Source: Rallus limicola
Taxonomy: Eukaryota; Chordata; Aves; Gruiformes; Rallidae
Assembly: GCA_022605955.1 (NCBI GenBank)
Contig: JAKCOZ010000059.1
Location: 2,232,001-2,296,000 of the forward strand
Length of the DNA stretch: 64,000 bases
Direction: 5' to 3'
Shown here: positions 1-12,063 of the stretch, piece after piece
Layout: each line of letters opens with the position of its first letter
Numbering within the stretch: position 1 is the first letter of the stretch
Notes under the pieces: model-generated
The model's database searches: none
Seen by the model: only the letters and a program-made list of their open reading frames with translations
What the model was told of the DNA's origin: nothing
Position numbers and translations under genes: made by a program

Positions 1-3000
1 TATTCACTACAATTCTCAATTGTTCATTTGTTTTGGTGGTGGTAAGGGTTGCCCAGGGCAGAACAAAGCTGTTCTCCTACAACATGCCCCCAACATTTCA
101 CTCCACCCTCTCAAACTGTGTTAAACCCAAAGAGATGAAGTCTTTGTGCTTTATGCTGCTGCATATTGCAGTTCCTAATGACGCATGAGATACATGTGCA
201 CTGCTGTAAAGTGGATTTAGTAGTTATGCCCATGATAAAACGATGTGCACAGCAGCGAGCAGAGCAGATGCAAGTCTTCAGCCACGAACATGAGCTCCTG
301 AATGGGCCAAATGCACACGGTTCAATTCAGGTGCCATCCTGCTTCGGTTTCCTTTCCCTGCCGATGCCATTCCAGTAAAAGATTATCACAGTATTGATTT
401 GACAAACAAGATCTTCTCACATCAGACACAGATATTCAAGCTTAGCCCTTCCTTGCTGTCTTTTGGTCAAAGAGCAGTTGGTAGGTAGGTAAAATAGATA
501 GTTTGCTGTACTAGCTTTGCATACATCTCAGTTTTGCAGCAAACATGCTAAGACAAGAGCCGTACTTCTGTAACCAGACTTTTGATTTAAGATGAACATC
601 TGAGCTCAGTTCTTTTGCTGGGTGGAGAGGAGTGGGTGGTGGAAAATATTTTCTGGTGGAAAATAATTCCAGAAAGGAGAAACACAGGTAGAAAGAAAAA
701 AAGCCCCGAATCCATTTCATAAGAGAAGCAAATGGCAGTGGGCAGTGTCCTCTGCCGCAGTTTGGGGTGAGCTTGCCCCATCCTCCTAGCCCTGACCACA
801 CCCGATGACTCAGGCTCAGCATCCATTATGCACCATATGAAATCTGACCTTCTGGCGCTACCCCTGCCAGCAACCCGCATCTGTTGAATCAGAAAGCAAT
901 CACCGGATGCTCAATCTCATTTCACTCATTAGTTCTTGCCGGCAGCTTGTGCTCAGAGGATTAAAATTTCACCCATCCTACTTCTTCTGAGGGCTGTGAG
1001 TCAGCTGTAAGAGCTTTGGAATTGCAAGGGTGTGGCAGAGCTGGTGGAGTGCTGTGCAGTGGGAAGAGGTCTGCGGTAGAAAAGGATACTGTGATGTGCT
1101 CTAAGTCCTGCAGGAGTGTGTGCTGGAGCCACTGTGTTTTAGCAGAGCTTTGGGCACAGGAGCTTTCTGTGACACGCACAACCCAAAGTGTTCTGGAAAA
1201 CTAGAAGTGCATTCTTTGTTGAAATTTCCTGAATTAGAGTCTTAAGCAGTACTAATGACCTTATATCCAATACTCTTATGCAGCTTTCCATTAACTTCAT
1301 TAATTACCTTTAACATTACTTATCACCATAATTAAATCAAATAAAAGAGACAGCCCATTGAATCAACTCCTGGATACAGGTGACCTGTGCAAGAAGCCAC
1401 GGCCCCTTCAGTATACCCAGAGGCTGGTGCAGTTTGGAGGGCAGACTGTGGTTTCGCTAAGCGCAAAGGTGTCCCCTGCCACAGGGTCTCACTCTCTTTT
1501 CATTCTCTACCCTAGACATTCCTCAAGTCACACGGTGGGCAGGATCACCCCCCACTTGTACATCCCCCAGCGAGCCATCGCTGCCCAGCCCAGCTGAAGC
1601 GCATTGCAGGACTAGCACAGGAGGGAGGCACCGCTGCCCCCGGCATGGGCTGTGGGAACTGAATTGGCATGACTTGGGGAGGAGAAACACGAGGTGGCCG
1701 TAGCATCCTGATGACACCGTCTGTTCCAGGAGATGCCTCTGAATGAGCATTATTTTCTTTCTCCTGGAGTACCAGCCAAAAGCGACTCACCAGATGTGGT
1801 GGTTGTGCCCAGACACCTGGAATCCTCCTTTGAGAGTCAGCAGTGGGTTAACACAAACCTGAATAAAACTCAGTGATATACTTGTTCCACCCTAAGCACT
1901 GGGTTTTTTCCTTCCTTTCCTGACTTTCTAAAAAGACTCTCAAGGTTTTATACAAGTATTATTTTCTGCTAGCATCTGAAAATTCAGGTTGCATCACATA
2001 GTGCTTCAGCCCAAGCTGCTAGGATGGGGATCTGCAAAGGAAGGAGCAGGGAAGAAACAGTTCAGGTCTCTGATTAACCCTTTGTGCAGCGCAAACAACA
2101 TACTAATTCCAGTTCTAACCCATGTTAGTCTCCACCTTCTCTGCTCCCTTAAAAACAAATACTCTGAGCTAATCAGCATCTGCCTTTACAACTATTTCCC
2201 ACAGAGCTGAGCACCTATAGTGTGCAACAGGAACTGAATCAACCCCAAGGTAAAGCACTCGGTACATGACAGGCTAGGAAAGGATGGCATATCAAAACAC
2301 GCAATTAAACAAAAATTAAAATAAATTAGAAAAAAGAAAGCACTTAGCCTTCACCTTTATCGTTACTTGATCCTCATTCAGAAATTTAGGTTTTTAAGAA
2401 GGCTTTTAGAAAACTTTACAGACAAGGTTAGAGCCTCATGAGCATACTCTGTACTTCATGGTGGTAGAAAAATGAAAACTAGGTCTCAGCATGGAGACGT
2501 GCAACATGACTCAACAGATATGTGAGGAATTACGTTTAAAAATTTGGAATAATCCTTTCTGACATCACTCAAATCAGGAAGCAGCCGGAGCAGCAGGAAT
2601 GCCACAATTTGACACCGAGACGTGATGTTTAACAGGCTGGTGTTTCACTTACTGTGCTTAGTTTAATTATTTACAGAGATGCTGATTACTGCTCTTGAGA
2701 GTCAGCTTCAACCTGAAACGGGAACTGTTACATACATATATTTACAGCGTGCCAACAGTTCAGCGTTAGAAATTTCTGGATGAAGACATTGCCAAACCTG
2801 TATGTAAACATACAGTTTGTATTTAATTTGTAACGTACAAATATATACCAGTAGCCATTGTCAACATAGTTGGTTCTAAAGGCAGTAGCTACACAGAGCT
2901 GTGGATGTTGCAGCATGATAGCAAGAAGAGCCCCCACGTAAATTTTCCCACTAAAACCCCTCAACCCCTCTCTTGCATTTAGCAAACCAGAAGCTGTGTG

Positions 3001-3779
3001 AGGCACAGCAATCAGCACCCAGGCAGTAACTCTCGGGAACCTATGACTCTGTAGATTTTATAGCACCTGGAATATCTGACCATCCAGCTGTATAATTGCA
3101 TGCACCAGAGAGTGGAGATAGCGGGTTTTGAGGGTGACCTTGGAAGGGAGGCTTCTGAAACAGCACGTGAACTGCAAAGAGGTCTCCAGCAGGACATCAG
3201 ACATGCCCATCTCCAGATCCCATCCTTTGGGCAAGGTGAACTGGGTGCCTCTTGGAAAGCAAGATTAATGCATGCTTAGGGAATGAAGCAGGTTGATGAG
3301 CAAGGGAAGGATTTGGGGATAAAAAAGTATATGTGGTGGGGAAACAGATGCATCCTGCAATCCTCACTTAATAATGCTGCTGGCCCCTCTTGGGGACTGC
3401 CTCAGCATCTCTCGTGCAGCGTGGAGGCGAGGTGGAGATCAACAGCGCTCAGGTGGCTGGAGAGCAAGTGACTCACCCTGCAAACAATCAGTGCACAGTC
3501 ATAACAAAACCTTCCACCCTGGCATCTGGTCCCTAACACTGCATTAGTTCTGCCTCCCCCCAGGTAACAGCTATTTCTAAGTCTAAATTGCATTTGGGGA
3601 AACTGAGGCACGGGGAGGACACGGCACCCCAGGTTTACACAGCCCTTCTGTGACAGAGCTGAGAATGTTATCCAGACCTCACTTCCAAGCTTCAGCCATG
3701 GTACAATTTCAGACTTTCCCAGAGACAATCTACGTGGCAGTTCATGCTCAAATATAGATTGAAAATAGTTCTGTCTTAC
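1..3779. other. SNCG first intron / downstream flank
   Basis: This stretch lies downstream of the SNCG first coding exon on the minus strand and is probably intron 1. I searched it on the minus strand for the short second synuclein exon (KTKE-type repeat) and for the C-terminal exons and saw neither. It contains a MIR-like remnant near 3585-3690 and otherwise no supported gene. The short open frames here lack homology that I recognise and have no splice context. Confidence 0.5.
3585..3690 (+). repeat. Ancient MIR-type SINE core remnant (candidate)
   Basis: The segment holds the string GGGGAAACTGAGGCACGGGG followed by an acac-agcc stretch, a 'tgacagagctgagaa' stretch and a final 'tccagacct'. 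Order and spacing resemble the conserved core of MIR elements (gaaactgaggc... cacacagc... agagctgggatt). MIR-like copies survive at low density in bird genomes. I recognise this by eye only. A chance resemblance or another tRNA-derived SINE is possible. Confidence 0.4.
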
Positions 3780-3900
3780 CCACATACATCACCCCCTCTT
3801 TAGTCTTCTCTGCAGCCTCTGTTACTCCCTGCTTGGTCTTTTCAGCAGCAGCCACCACACCTTCTTTAGCAATAGAGAAACCTTTCTTAAAGACATCCAT
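3780..3900 (-). CDS. SNCG: Gamma-synuclein, first coding exon (partial gene)
   Basis: This exon encodes the first 40 residues and one base of codon 41 of a synuclein, a small presynaptic/cytosolic protein that folds into an amphipathic helix on membranes. The reading begins [14 protein letters not shown] and continues through imperfect KTKEGV-type repeats to EGVMYV. 'FKKGFSIAK' and 'VMYVG' match gamma- rather than alpha- or beta-synuclein, and the neighbouring MMRN2 and BMPR1A genes support SNCG. The exon ends at a good donor (G then GTAAGA on the minus strand at 3779-3774), the phase expected for synucleins. No second exon could be recognised between 1 and 3770, so the rest of the gene probably lies outside the window. 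An open frame continues upstream of the ATG, but only to a TTG, so the ATG at 3900-3898 is taken as the start. Confidence 0.93.
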
Positions 3901-6900
3901 TCTTGTTGATTGTGAGGGTATTACCTGGGCGATCTGAGTGAGGGACAGCAGCAAAACCCAGCGCAAGACCAGGACTGCAATATGCAGCCTTACCCTCGGT
4001 CGTATTCAGTTTCTCTGGCAGCCTCTGCCTCTGCTCTTACTCCTCCGCTGGATGAAGGCAGTGTGGCAAACCTCACAGACCTTGCTGTCTCTTGTTGATG
4101 AAGTGCGCTGCAGTGTAGCCAATGCCTGTGAACAGCTGATACTGAAATATTAATGATATGGGTCTGCTTTGGAAGATTTAAGAAGGGAGGGGGAGAGGAG
4201 GATGACATCGGTAGGCAAGGGACTATCTAGAAAATTTCCAGACAGACAAAGCTTTTACAATATTCTGCTATACTCTCACTCAAAGATGCTCTCATGTGAG
4301 GAGGGAGGCTTTTTATCTAAGGAGCCTTGTTCCTGGAAGGGCATCTCCCTGAGGCTGCAGCAGGAGGCAAACACAAGCTCTCCTGGGTTCACCGAGGGTG
4401 GAGAGCACATAAAGCTGGTGGTGTTTGTAGCAGACAAACAGGGTCAGGTTTCTTGGTCCAGCAATTACCAGAACCCGCCACCACAAACAAAACAGTCACA
4501 AGAACAGTATTTCTAGCAGAGAAAAGGGGAACCTGCTAAAGCTTGGTGCTCAAGTGAAGGGAGCAGGGACTCCCACTTGCATGCTTGCAATTTCAGAAGG
4601 CATTTAGCATAAATTATGGTTTTGCTTGGCTGTACATCCCGTTACAATGATTCATTTCTGAAAAAAGCCTCAGATACCTGTTGGGGGAAATCCTGTTTCC
4701 TATTCATTTCTCTGAGTTGCTGCAGACAGAGCTCCGTTCCACCACTGCAGAGCGAGACATTTTACCCTGAAGCCATCACTCATGTTGGAGGCCCATGCTG
4801 CAGAGCACGGTGGGGAGAGAAAATCATCCAGTGGAGAACTGACTGGTAAAATCTGACAGAGAGCATCCACCCAGCCTCAAGGCCTCACCAGGAAAAAATA
4901 CCAACACGTATGCTCATTAATCACTGTTGGATATCCTAACGTACTTACAGTTAAACTTGAGCTAAATTGTTTTCTGAAGTAGATTCCAAGTGGCCCAAAT
5001 CAGCTACTGTCCCACTACCAAACTGAAACTCAGTACAAGCACCTGTGAAAGCAATTCCTGGTAGAACAAGGCAACTATTTATTTTTATTATTATTTAATA
5101 ATTAATTTCATGCACTATACCTGAAACTATGGAAGCCATGGAGCATTGGACTCTGAGCACAAACCCTGGCCAGCTTTGGCTGCTTCTGCTTTACCAGGCA
5201 AACAGAGTAAGAAATTCAGCACATTAACTGCATTCTGGGAGGTTAGCACATTGTAACATCACAAATTCACTGCTGCCACAAGTTATCAGCCTGGAGGAGT
5301 CAGATGGGGAATGCCTACATAGCAAAGAAAAATGTCTGAACAAGAAAATAGCGTGTCTGTACATACATGCAGGCATGTACACAAACATAGTTCTTTCTGT
5401 GGAAGTAAGAATGTTTCTTTAGGTTTTGGGAGTGGCTTTTCTTTTATTCCATACTGAAACAATAGAAAGACTGTTGATCTGGAAAGTAACATACAGATTT
5501 ATTAATCTTCTCCTTACTTAAAAATTATGAAAAAATTTCTATTTGGACATACCAAATCCCTGACAGACTATACCAATAAAGTTATCAATTGTTAATTAAG
5601 AAATAATACGCAAGACTCAGAGGAAAGTCATCACAGAATACCAATTACTGTAAGAGCTCCTACTGTCTGTCCTAGACTGCACAACAAGGAGTAAAAAAGG
5701 CTTTCCTTGCTATCTTTCAAATTTTCCTTTAGGTGGCTGACTGACCACTCCTCAAAGTGGATGTCTGGGGCTTGTCTTTGCTCCCAAGGTATACTTCAAT
5801 TAGAGAACACCACATGCTATCACATAAAAATATCTTGGAGTCAGTCGCAAGATGCACATTTCATTAGCCACAGGGGCATGGGTCTGGTTTTCACTGTATT
5901 TGGTTAAAAGTGAATTTACAATTTTGGGAATTGCTGCAGGACCCATTTACTCTTTCAATAGGCTTTCAAAGAGTGTTAAAGCAGAGCACAAAGCTTCCCA
6001 GGGTTACTGGCTTTAGTGGCATTTTCAGTAGAATGCCTAGCCTGATAAAGCAGAGCTAGAAGTATATTTTGATTTTGTTAAGCTATTGTTAAACCCTGTC
6101 ATTGTGATTTGTACAACTGAATTGTACCTATTTGGCACTGCTATAAAAGGCAAAAAAACCATGAAATATCAAGCTGGTTTGGGATGTGAAACATGAATCA
6201 TCACCAGATTGAATTAGCCGGTATGTGAGTGGGATACTCCTTTCCTGCCTTCTCCTCTCCTGATGACCTTCAAAAAGAGCTCACAAGAGACGTTTAAATG
6301 CCGCTGGATCACTCCCAGGGCAACAGGCAGTTTGCATAGGCATTATTTTACCTTGAAACTCTTTTAGGAAAGCTCTGGACTCAGGACAACATTGTAGCTA
6401 TATACATCTATATAGGGCAAGCTTCAATAACAGCTCCAGTTTGCCACCCCATGGCAACTGCAGTACCCTATTTCTATTCTGAGCAGAGGATTCAGTCCTG
6501 ATGTTGCCAATCCTGTGTCAGGTGAACTGAACATCAGGAGGTAACATAAGCAACTGTGGCTCTGAGAGTTTGCTAGGATATCAACTTTGCACCCGAAAAA
6601 CAATTATTCCATTGTATTGGATAACATAATCAGCAGCTAAAGAGAAGTCCCTCCAATGGTTGATTCAGAGAACCCAGGCTCCCATTTTGCATGGCAGCAA
6701 CCTTCTTTTCTCTATTGTCTACCTCAGTATACCTGGGATAAGCCAGTTAAGCTGGACAGTAAGTTCCAACTGTTTTTAGTTTACTTCATATCACTTTGTA
6801 AACAAATTCCTATCTCAGAAACATTCAGCTGATCTGCATAATATCAAAAGAAACCTTTGTAATGGTTTACGCAATGACAAACCACCCAGCCATTGTTCAT

Positions 6901-6940
6901 TTAAAGTCTGAATTCTGGCTGCTCAGGCTTTTCCATTGAA

Positions 6941-7075
6941 TCTCCCTGGCAGTATTCAAGGCCAGGTTGGACGGGGATTTGGGCAACCTGGGCTAGTGGA
7001 GGGTGTCCTTGCCCATGGCAGGGGGTTGGAACTAGATGGGCTTTGAGGTCTCTTCCAGCCCAAACCTAACTTGGA
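6941..7075 (+). mobile_element. CR1 LINE 3'-end fragment
   Basis: The text runs 'attcaaggccaggttgga', then 'cccatggcagggggttgga' and 'cttccagcccaaacctaa', which is the standard 3' end of bird CR1 retrotransposons in plus orientation. It is severely 5'-truncated, as most CR1 copies are, and has no coding capacity. It lies between SNCG and MMRN2. The terminal short tandem repeat is eroded, so the end is approximate. Confidence 0.85.
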
Positions 7076-10000
7076 TATTCTTGCTGCGTAAGACTAGTTT
7101 CCAGGGAGTTTCTGAGAGGTGTTGTTCTCCACCTCCCACATACCTAAACCTCTCTCTGGGTGCTGGTGGCCAATATCTAGAAGCTGATCTGTGCAATTCC
7201 TGCCACTAATTCTGGAATATGAGCAAGAGAAATCAAACTCAAACCTACCTATTCCCAAAACACAGACCCAGGAGAAAGGAAAAAACTACTAAGCAGAAAC
7301 CAAGATTCCTGGTCCTCTGCAGCCTGACCACTTCTTTTCATCTGCAACAGATTAAAACCAGATTGTATTTCATTTGTGTCTCTTCCCTATTTGATTTTCC
7401 CAGTTGCTAGTTACTCTGTGCACAAAACCTTAACCTCATCCTTTTAATGATGAAATTACACTGGAGACAGCTGACAGTTATCTTGCTGGATGAAAGGAGT
7501 GGGATTTAGCAATGTTCTATTGAAGTATATAAATGGTGTATGATGTTCGAAAGACAGGTGAGGAAGGGAAAGACAGACTGCTTTTGTGGCTGGTAAATAT
7601 CCTTTGCTCAGGAAGTTTTTGTGTGGAGAATAATATCGACATTAACAGGATCAAATCTTGCTCTATATAAACAAAAATCCTCCCTCTCTCCCTCCATTTA
7701 TGAAAACTTCAAAATGCTGAAGAAAGAACTGTCTCAGACCATTCATCTTCATGCCCTAACAAAAACAAGCAACTCTGTCTGACATCCTCTTGGCAAACAG
7801 TTTAGGGCTTGAATCCCTACGTGTACATTTGCATAGGTAATGAGTAATTTCCTCTGCCAGGGAAGGAAGAGCGCCAAGGCTGATGGATGAACCATCTTTA
7901 AGACACACACATTGAGCAGAGCTCTGCCAGTACTACAGCCTTTAGCAACCCACTGACAGCATTTGGGTGAACTAAGCAAAATACAGTCAACCAGAATTCA
8001 CCTTCCTTCTCTGAAGGACAGACCTCTGGAAGGAATCCCTTCCTAGCCCAGCAGCTCCTCTCCTGACACTCCGGTCCCTGCATTCCCCTTCCCCAGAGCT
8101 GCTGCACAGGCACAGGAGTGCATCAGCAGCAGGAAGGGAACAGACAGTGTTTCCCAGACCTGAAAACCAGCGCTTAATGAGAAGTTATCCCCTTGCTGTG
8201 CAGCTATCGACAAACCCGACCTATTCATCTTCCCAGACATAAAATCCTTCCAGTTATTCAGAGCGCTTCAGAGATTTAGAGCTGGAATATATGAATCTAA
8301 AGTAACACATACTTATTAAAATAACTCCAGCTTCTCAAACCTATTTTCCAAAGCTTTTTTTCTTTTTTTTCTCCTTTCAAATACTCAGGTTCTGAACTTA
8401 CAGCTATAATAGATTTAAGAGCATTAAGGAGCAGCCAGTGAATCTGGAATGATACAAAACATAAAATGGAATCTATTCATTGAAAATTTAATTTCTATTG
8501 GCTCTTGCTCCAGGGAGAAACCAACTGGAATAGAAAGCATGTTTGCTTTCCAAGTGCATGCAAGCCATTGATCAAGTGCATTGTTTGTCACTGCTCACTG
8601 CAGCCACCCGGCTCCCATCTGAGTCTGGAAAACAGAAAGGGGCCAAGATCAGATTTTACATCTTATGCTGATTGCCCAGAAGATGGTGATGCTATTTGAC
8701 AACTTGATTACAAAATTGCAGATGGGACACTGAACTTTTGGTGCAGGCAACACTGGAGGGGGTTAAGAGCTGTGTTCAATGTAAGTAGTTATAATTACCA
8801 GACAAGGCTAGAGCAGTCACAGCACTTGTCTGCAGGGTCCCAGGGCACACAGATGCATCTGCTGTAAAGGGCAATATCGACTCTTTCAAGACTGCAAACT
8901 TGTTGAAGCTGCCTTTCTCAGAAATACCTGGGGGAAGAGTATTTTCGTGTTTAAGGATACGGGAAAAACAAAAGCCAGAAATGACTGGTGAGTGGAGTTG
9001 GTTGGTTTTTTCCCCACTAGTCATTCCGAGAACTGCTAGAAACTTCTGAGAAGTATCAGGGCAGCTCCAAACACTTCTGTATTCTTATTATCATGTCACT
9101 TCCTTGCAGTGTTTCAAGCATACATTTAGAGCAACACATTTTCTGAAAAATTTTCTAAATTATGTTTTTAATTTGATTTCTCACAGTTTTCTTCCATTCC
9201 AGCAGTGGCATCCAGCTCTGTAAGCTACACCAAGTCTAAACTGGTTAACTGAATGGTGAATCAGTATCCGTGGGGATTAGCTGGTACACAGCAGAGTTTT
9301 GCATGCAGTGGGTACCTCCTAGAAGAGACTGACCTCAGAAGGCAGGGAGCAAATAATTACAGCAAATAAGCTAGTATGTCTGCCTTCCCTAGTTCCCCTC
9401 TGCAGCACCAGCTCAAAAGAAAAAAGACAAAGTTGGGATTTAAATTGTCACAACTAAACTCATACCTGTTTCTCCATGGATGTTAGGAAAGAGACCTTAC
9501 ACCTCAGTCCACCAATAAATCACACATTGTGATCCAACAGCATAACCCAAACAGACATCCCCAAGGCAGGACAATTGTTAGACAGAAATCGGAACCGGTG
9601 CTGTTTAGGTAAGGAGGGTCCTTTGAATAACTCACCTTCCATGTGCTCACAGCAGCATCCTACACCAACCCCATCACAAGCAAAAAGAAGTCAGTGCTCG
9701 GCATGGCCAATATTTTAATATCTTTTGTAAGTGCGACCAAAAACTCACACTAAATTATTAACTTTCAAGTGGCTGAGTACTCTCTGCCCTCCTGATTGCT
9801 GCACTCGTAGGTAGCGCCAAGGCAGAGGCCCAGAGAACGGGCTCTTGCACCTGAAGGAGCAGATGTTCCAAGCCAGGAGAATGGCAGAGAAACATTGCCC
9901 CGCCACTTGGGAGGTACCACATCCGCAACAATAAAGATTTGATGGATGAATTAAGGCTAAGTGGAAAGGTAGAAGGTGAAAAATTAGTCCAAAGGGTTTG

Positions 10001-11499
10001 GAAGTAGGTCACAGGTGGGACAACTTTAGTATCCATAGTACAAAATAGCTTTTCTGCAAGCCATGACCTCACAGCTGTTGATGTTTTAAACTCACTGTTT
10101 GTTTTGTCTCATGTTTGGTTCAGTTGCTTCCCATAAGAGGTCTTATTAAGTAAATAATCATAATGCTTAGGTCACATCCAGTTACTTGTAAGACAGACAC
10201 ATTTGTATGTGAAACACAGCACACAAAATGCTCACACATTAACATGTGTTATAGCAGGATGCACGCAATTCTGAAATAAAAGCAGCAGGAAGGAACAGAG
10301 GGAAATTGCTTATTTCTTGCAGTCTTCAGTCCAGAATTTGTGATTTCATCTCCCTGGAAATTACTAGAATTTCTCTCTGCTTTCCTCCACATGCCACTGT
10401 CATGGCTCTTGGCTTACCTGCTCTTACACAGCGGTGTCTGTCACAGGTCAATAAGAGGATTTCTGCAGTTTTCTAGGATCTTCCATTAAGCATAAAAGAG
10501 GGGCAATCAGGAGTGGGGTTCATGGGGTTCAGACCCAACCGGCCATAAGGAGATGCAAATCCACAGCCTTTAATGACAAAACCTTTCAGAATCCAAGAGA
10601 TGATACCCTGTTTTTCAGCTGGCATCGGAATGACTCCAAATAGCTTTACATGTAATGCTCTGCAGGACATACAGAACTTTGGTCTGTGTGTCTTATCAAA
10701 CTGAGACATGATCTAGCAGTCCTGCACCAGAATTCCCACCTGTTTTGTCAGTGGAGCATCCTTCTCCCAAATTTTAATCTTAAAAATGCCAGAACACATC
10801 ACCCTGCAAGGCAGTGAGAAAAGAAATAGGGTTTATATTAGCAACAAAACTAAAAGCAGCACCACCAAGCAAATTAAACCAGTAATAAAACTACATTCAA
10901 CCTTGTTTGTTTTAGAAGCTATTAGGGTGAGGTCACAGAGGTAGGTCTTTACAGGAGCTCTTAGTGGTTTTTTGCAACGCTAATTAAATATGCACCACCC
11001 CACCCCCCTAAACAAAAAGCATGAGATTCAGAGCAAGACAGATCCTAACAGAAATTCTTAAAAATGCTCAATAATCCTGACCACTATAAATGTCTGCTTC
11101 ATGAAATTCTTCTACTTTGATGGGAACAGAGTATGACTCAGAGTTACTTTGCAAAGGCCACAGAAAAATGGATGTTTGTAAGCTCTTTATTGCTGTGCAT
11201 TTACTCTGAATAACTCAATGGCCATAGTTCATTGTACATAACATGAATAGTCTTGTTGCTAAAGGCAAGGTATTGCAGCGTTTAAAACCCAAAAAGTACA
11301 GATGCTGGAGCAAACAGGTCTGCTACATTTTCTGGCACTATAACGAGTGTCTGTTACACCACTCAGTATTTTCTTTCCTTTCTTTTCTCTTCCTTTCCTT
11401 TAAAGCTAACATCCTTTTCCTGTGCCTGAGGGAGAAGGCAGTTGATAAAAGCCCAGTTCCTGTTCACAGATAAGTTTAGAAGGCAGCCAAGCTCAGAAG

Positions 11500-11785
11500 T
11501 TCCTTGAATAAGCTATATTCCTACCACCATTTTCCCCCCCTCTGCTAGAGTCGCTCGAGCCCCACACAGGAACCAGGCTCACATTGTTTGACAGCCACGG
11601 ACGTTTCCACAGTAGCTGGGAGGGTTGGAAGCTTTTTCCGCTCTTTGTTACAATATTTTTTTCCCCCTTCCTTCTTCCAACTTTCCAGTTAAAGAATGTT
11701 GCTGGAGCATTCCTGAATTAATCCAGGCTAAGCTTCAGAGAAGAGAACAACAGACAGGTGTAACTGGGTGGGAAAAACCCCCACA
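11500..11785 (+). promoter_or_regulatory. MMRN2: Probable MMRN2 promoter / 5' UTR region
   Basis: This is the sequence just upstream of the MMRN2 start codon. It contains several GGAA/TTCC cores of the ETS type (near 11569, 11605, 11627 and 11636) and a forkhead-like TTTGTTAC at 11644. Such sites fit the endothelial expression known for MMRN2, but these short motifs are common by chance. No TATA box is evident and the transcription start cannot be placed. This is inference from position. Confidence 0.28.
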
Positions 11786-12063
11786 ATGCTAGTGAAGCTT
11801 CTGCTCATCTGTAATGCAATAGGATTGGCAGAGCTGGTCAAACACTCAGACCATCATGGGTATCGTGATGGTTTGGTGCACGGCTCAGAGCCACGAACTG
11901 ATGAGACCTCTGCATATCCCCAGAGGAATCCTCTGTCACACGAGGAAGAAGGTTACTGGGAGGCAGAAAGGCTCGGGGAAGATACTCAAGATTACCCTTC
12001 ACATGTGATCTCCTCACACCAGGGAGAGGATTTTGAAGCTGCAAGCCCGCAGTCCCGAAATGG
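11786..12063 (+). CDS. MMRN2: MMRN2 exon 1: signal peptide and acidic linker
   Basis: This exon encodes residues 1-92 and two bases of codon 93. It opens [15 protein letters not shown], a typical short signal peptide, followed by a His- and Glu/Asp-rich linker. It ends at a strong donor (GG then GTAAGT). The linker before the EMI domain is longer than I recall for the mammalian protein. The next exon is 12.6 kb away. Confidence 0.9.

Larger units (their letters stand above)
3901..11785. other. SNCG-MMRN2 divergent intergenic interval
   Basis: About 7.9 kb separates the SNCG ATG (minus strand) from the MMRN2 ATG (plus strand), so the genes are head to head and the 5' UTRs and promoters of both should lie here. 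Just upstream of the SNCG ATG the minus strand has a pyrimidine tract ending in CACTCAG at about 3937, which could be an acceptor for a spliced 5' UTR. One CR1 3' end lies at 6941-7075. No other coding exon was recognised; the open frames are short and without context. Confidence 0.55.

Noticed and set aside
2641..2720. GTAAGT donor-like site on the minus strand considered for SNCG exon 2
   Set aside because: The adjacent translated sequence shows no synuclein KTKE-type repeat in any frame.
3901..3966. N-terminal extension of SNCG resembling a signal peptide
   Set aside because: The frame is open upstream but begins with TTG, not ATG, and synucleins start at MDVF. It is most likely 5' UTR or intron.
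9758..10072. Minus-strand open frame of 104 codons between SNCG and MMRN2
   Set aside because: No recognised family, no regulatory context and atypical composition for a coding region.
11370..11405. Pyrimidine-rich tract (tttcctttcttttctcttcc) as a regulatory element
   Set aside because: Simple low-complexity sequence; no feature distinguishes it from other tracts in the window.
11768..11785. Upstream in-frame GTG start for MMRN2
   Set aside because: Eukaryotic initiation at the following ATG with A at -3 gives a proper signal peptide; the GTG is not needed.
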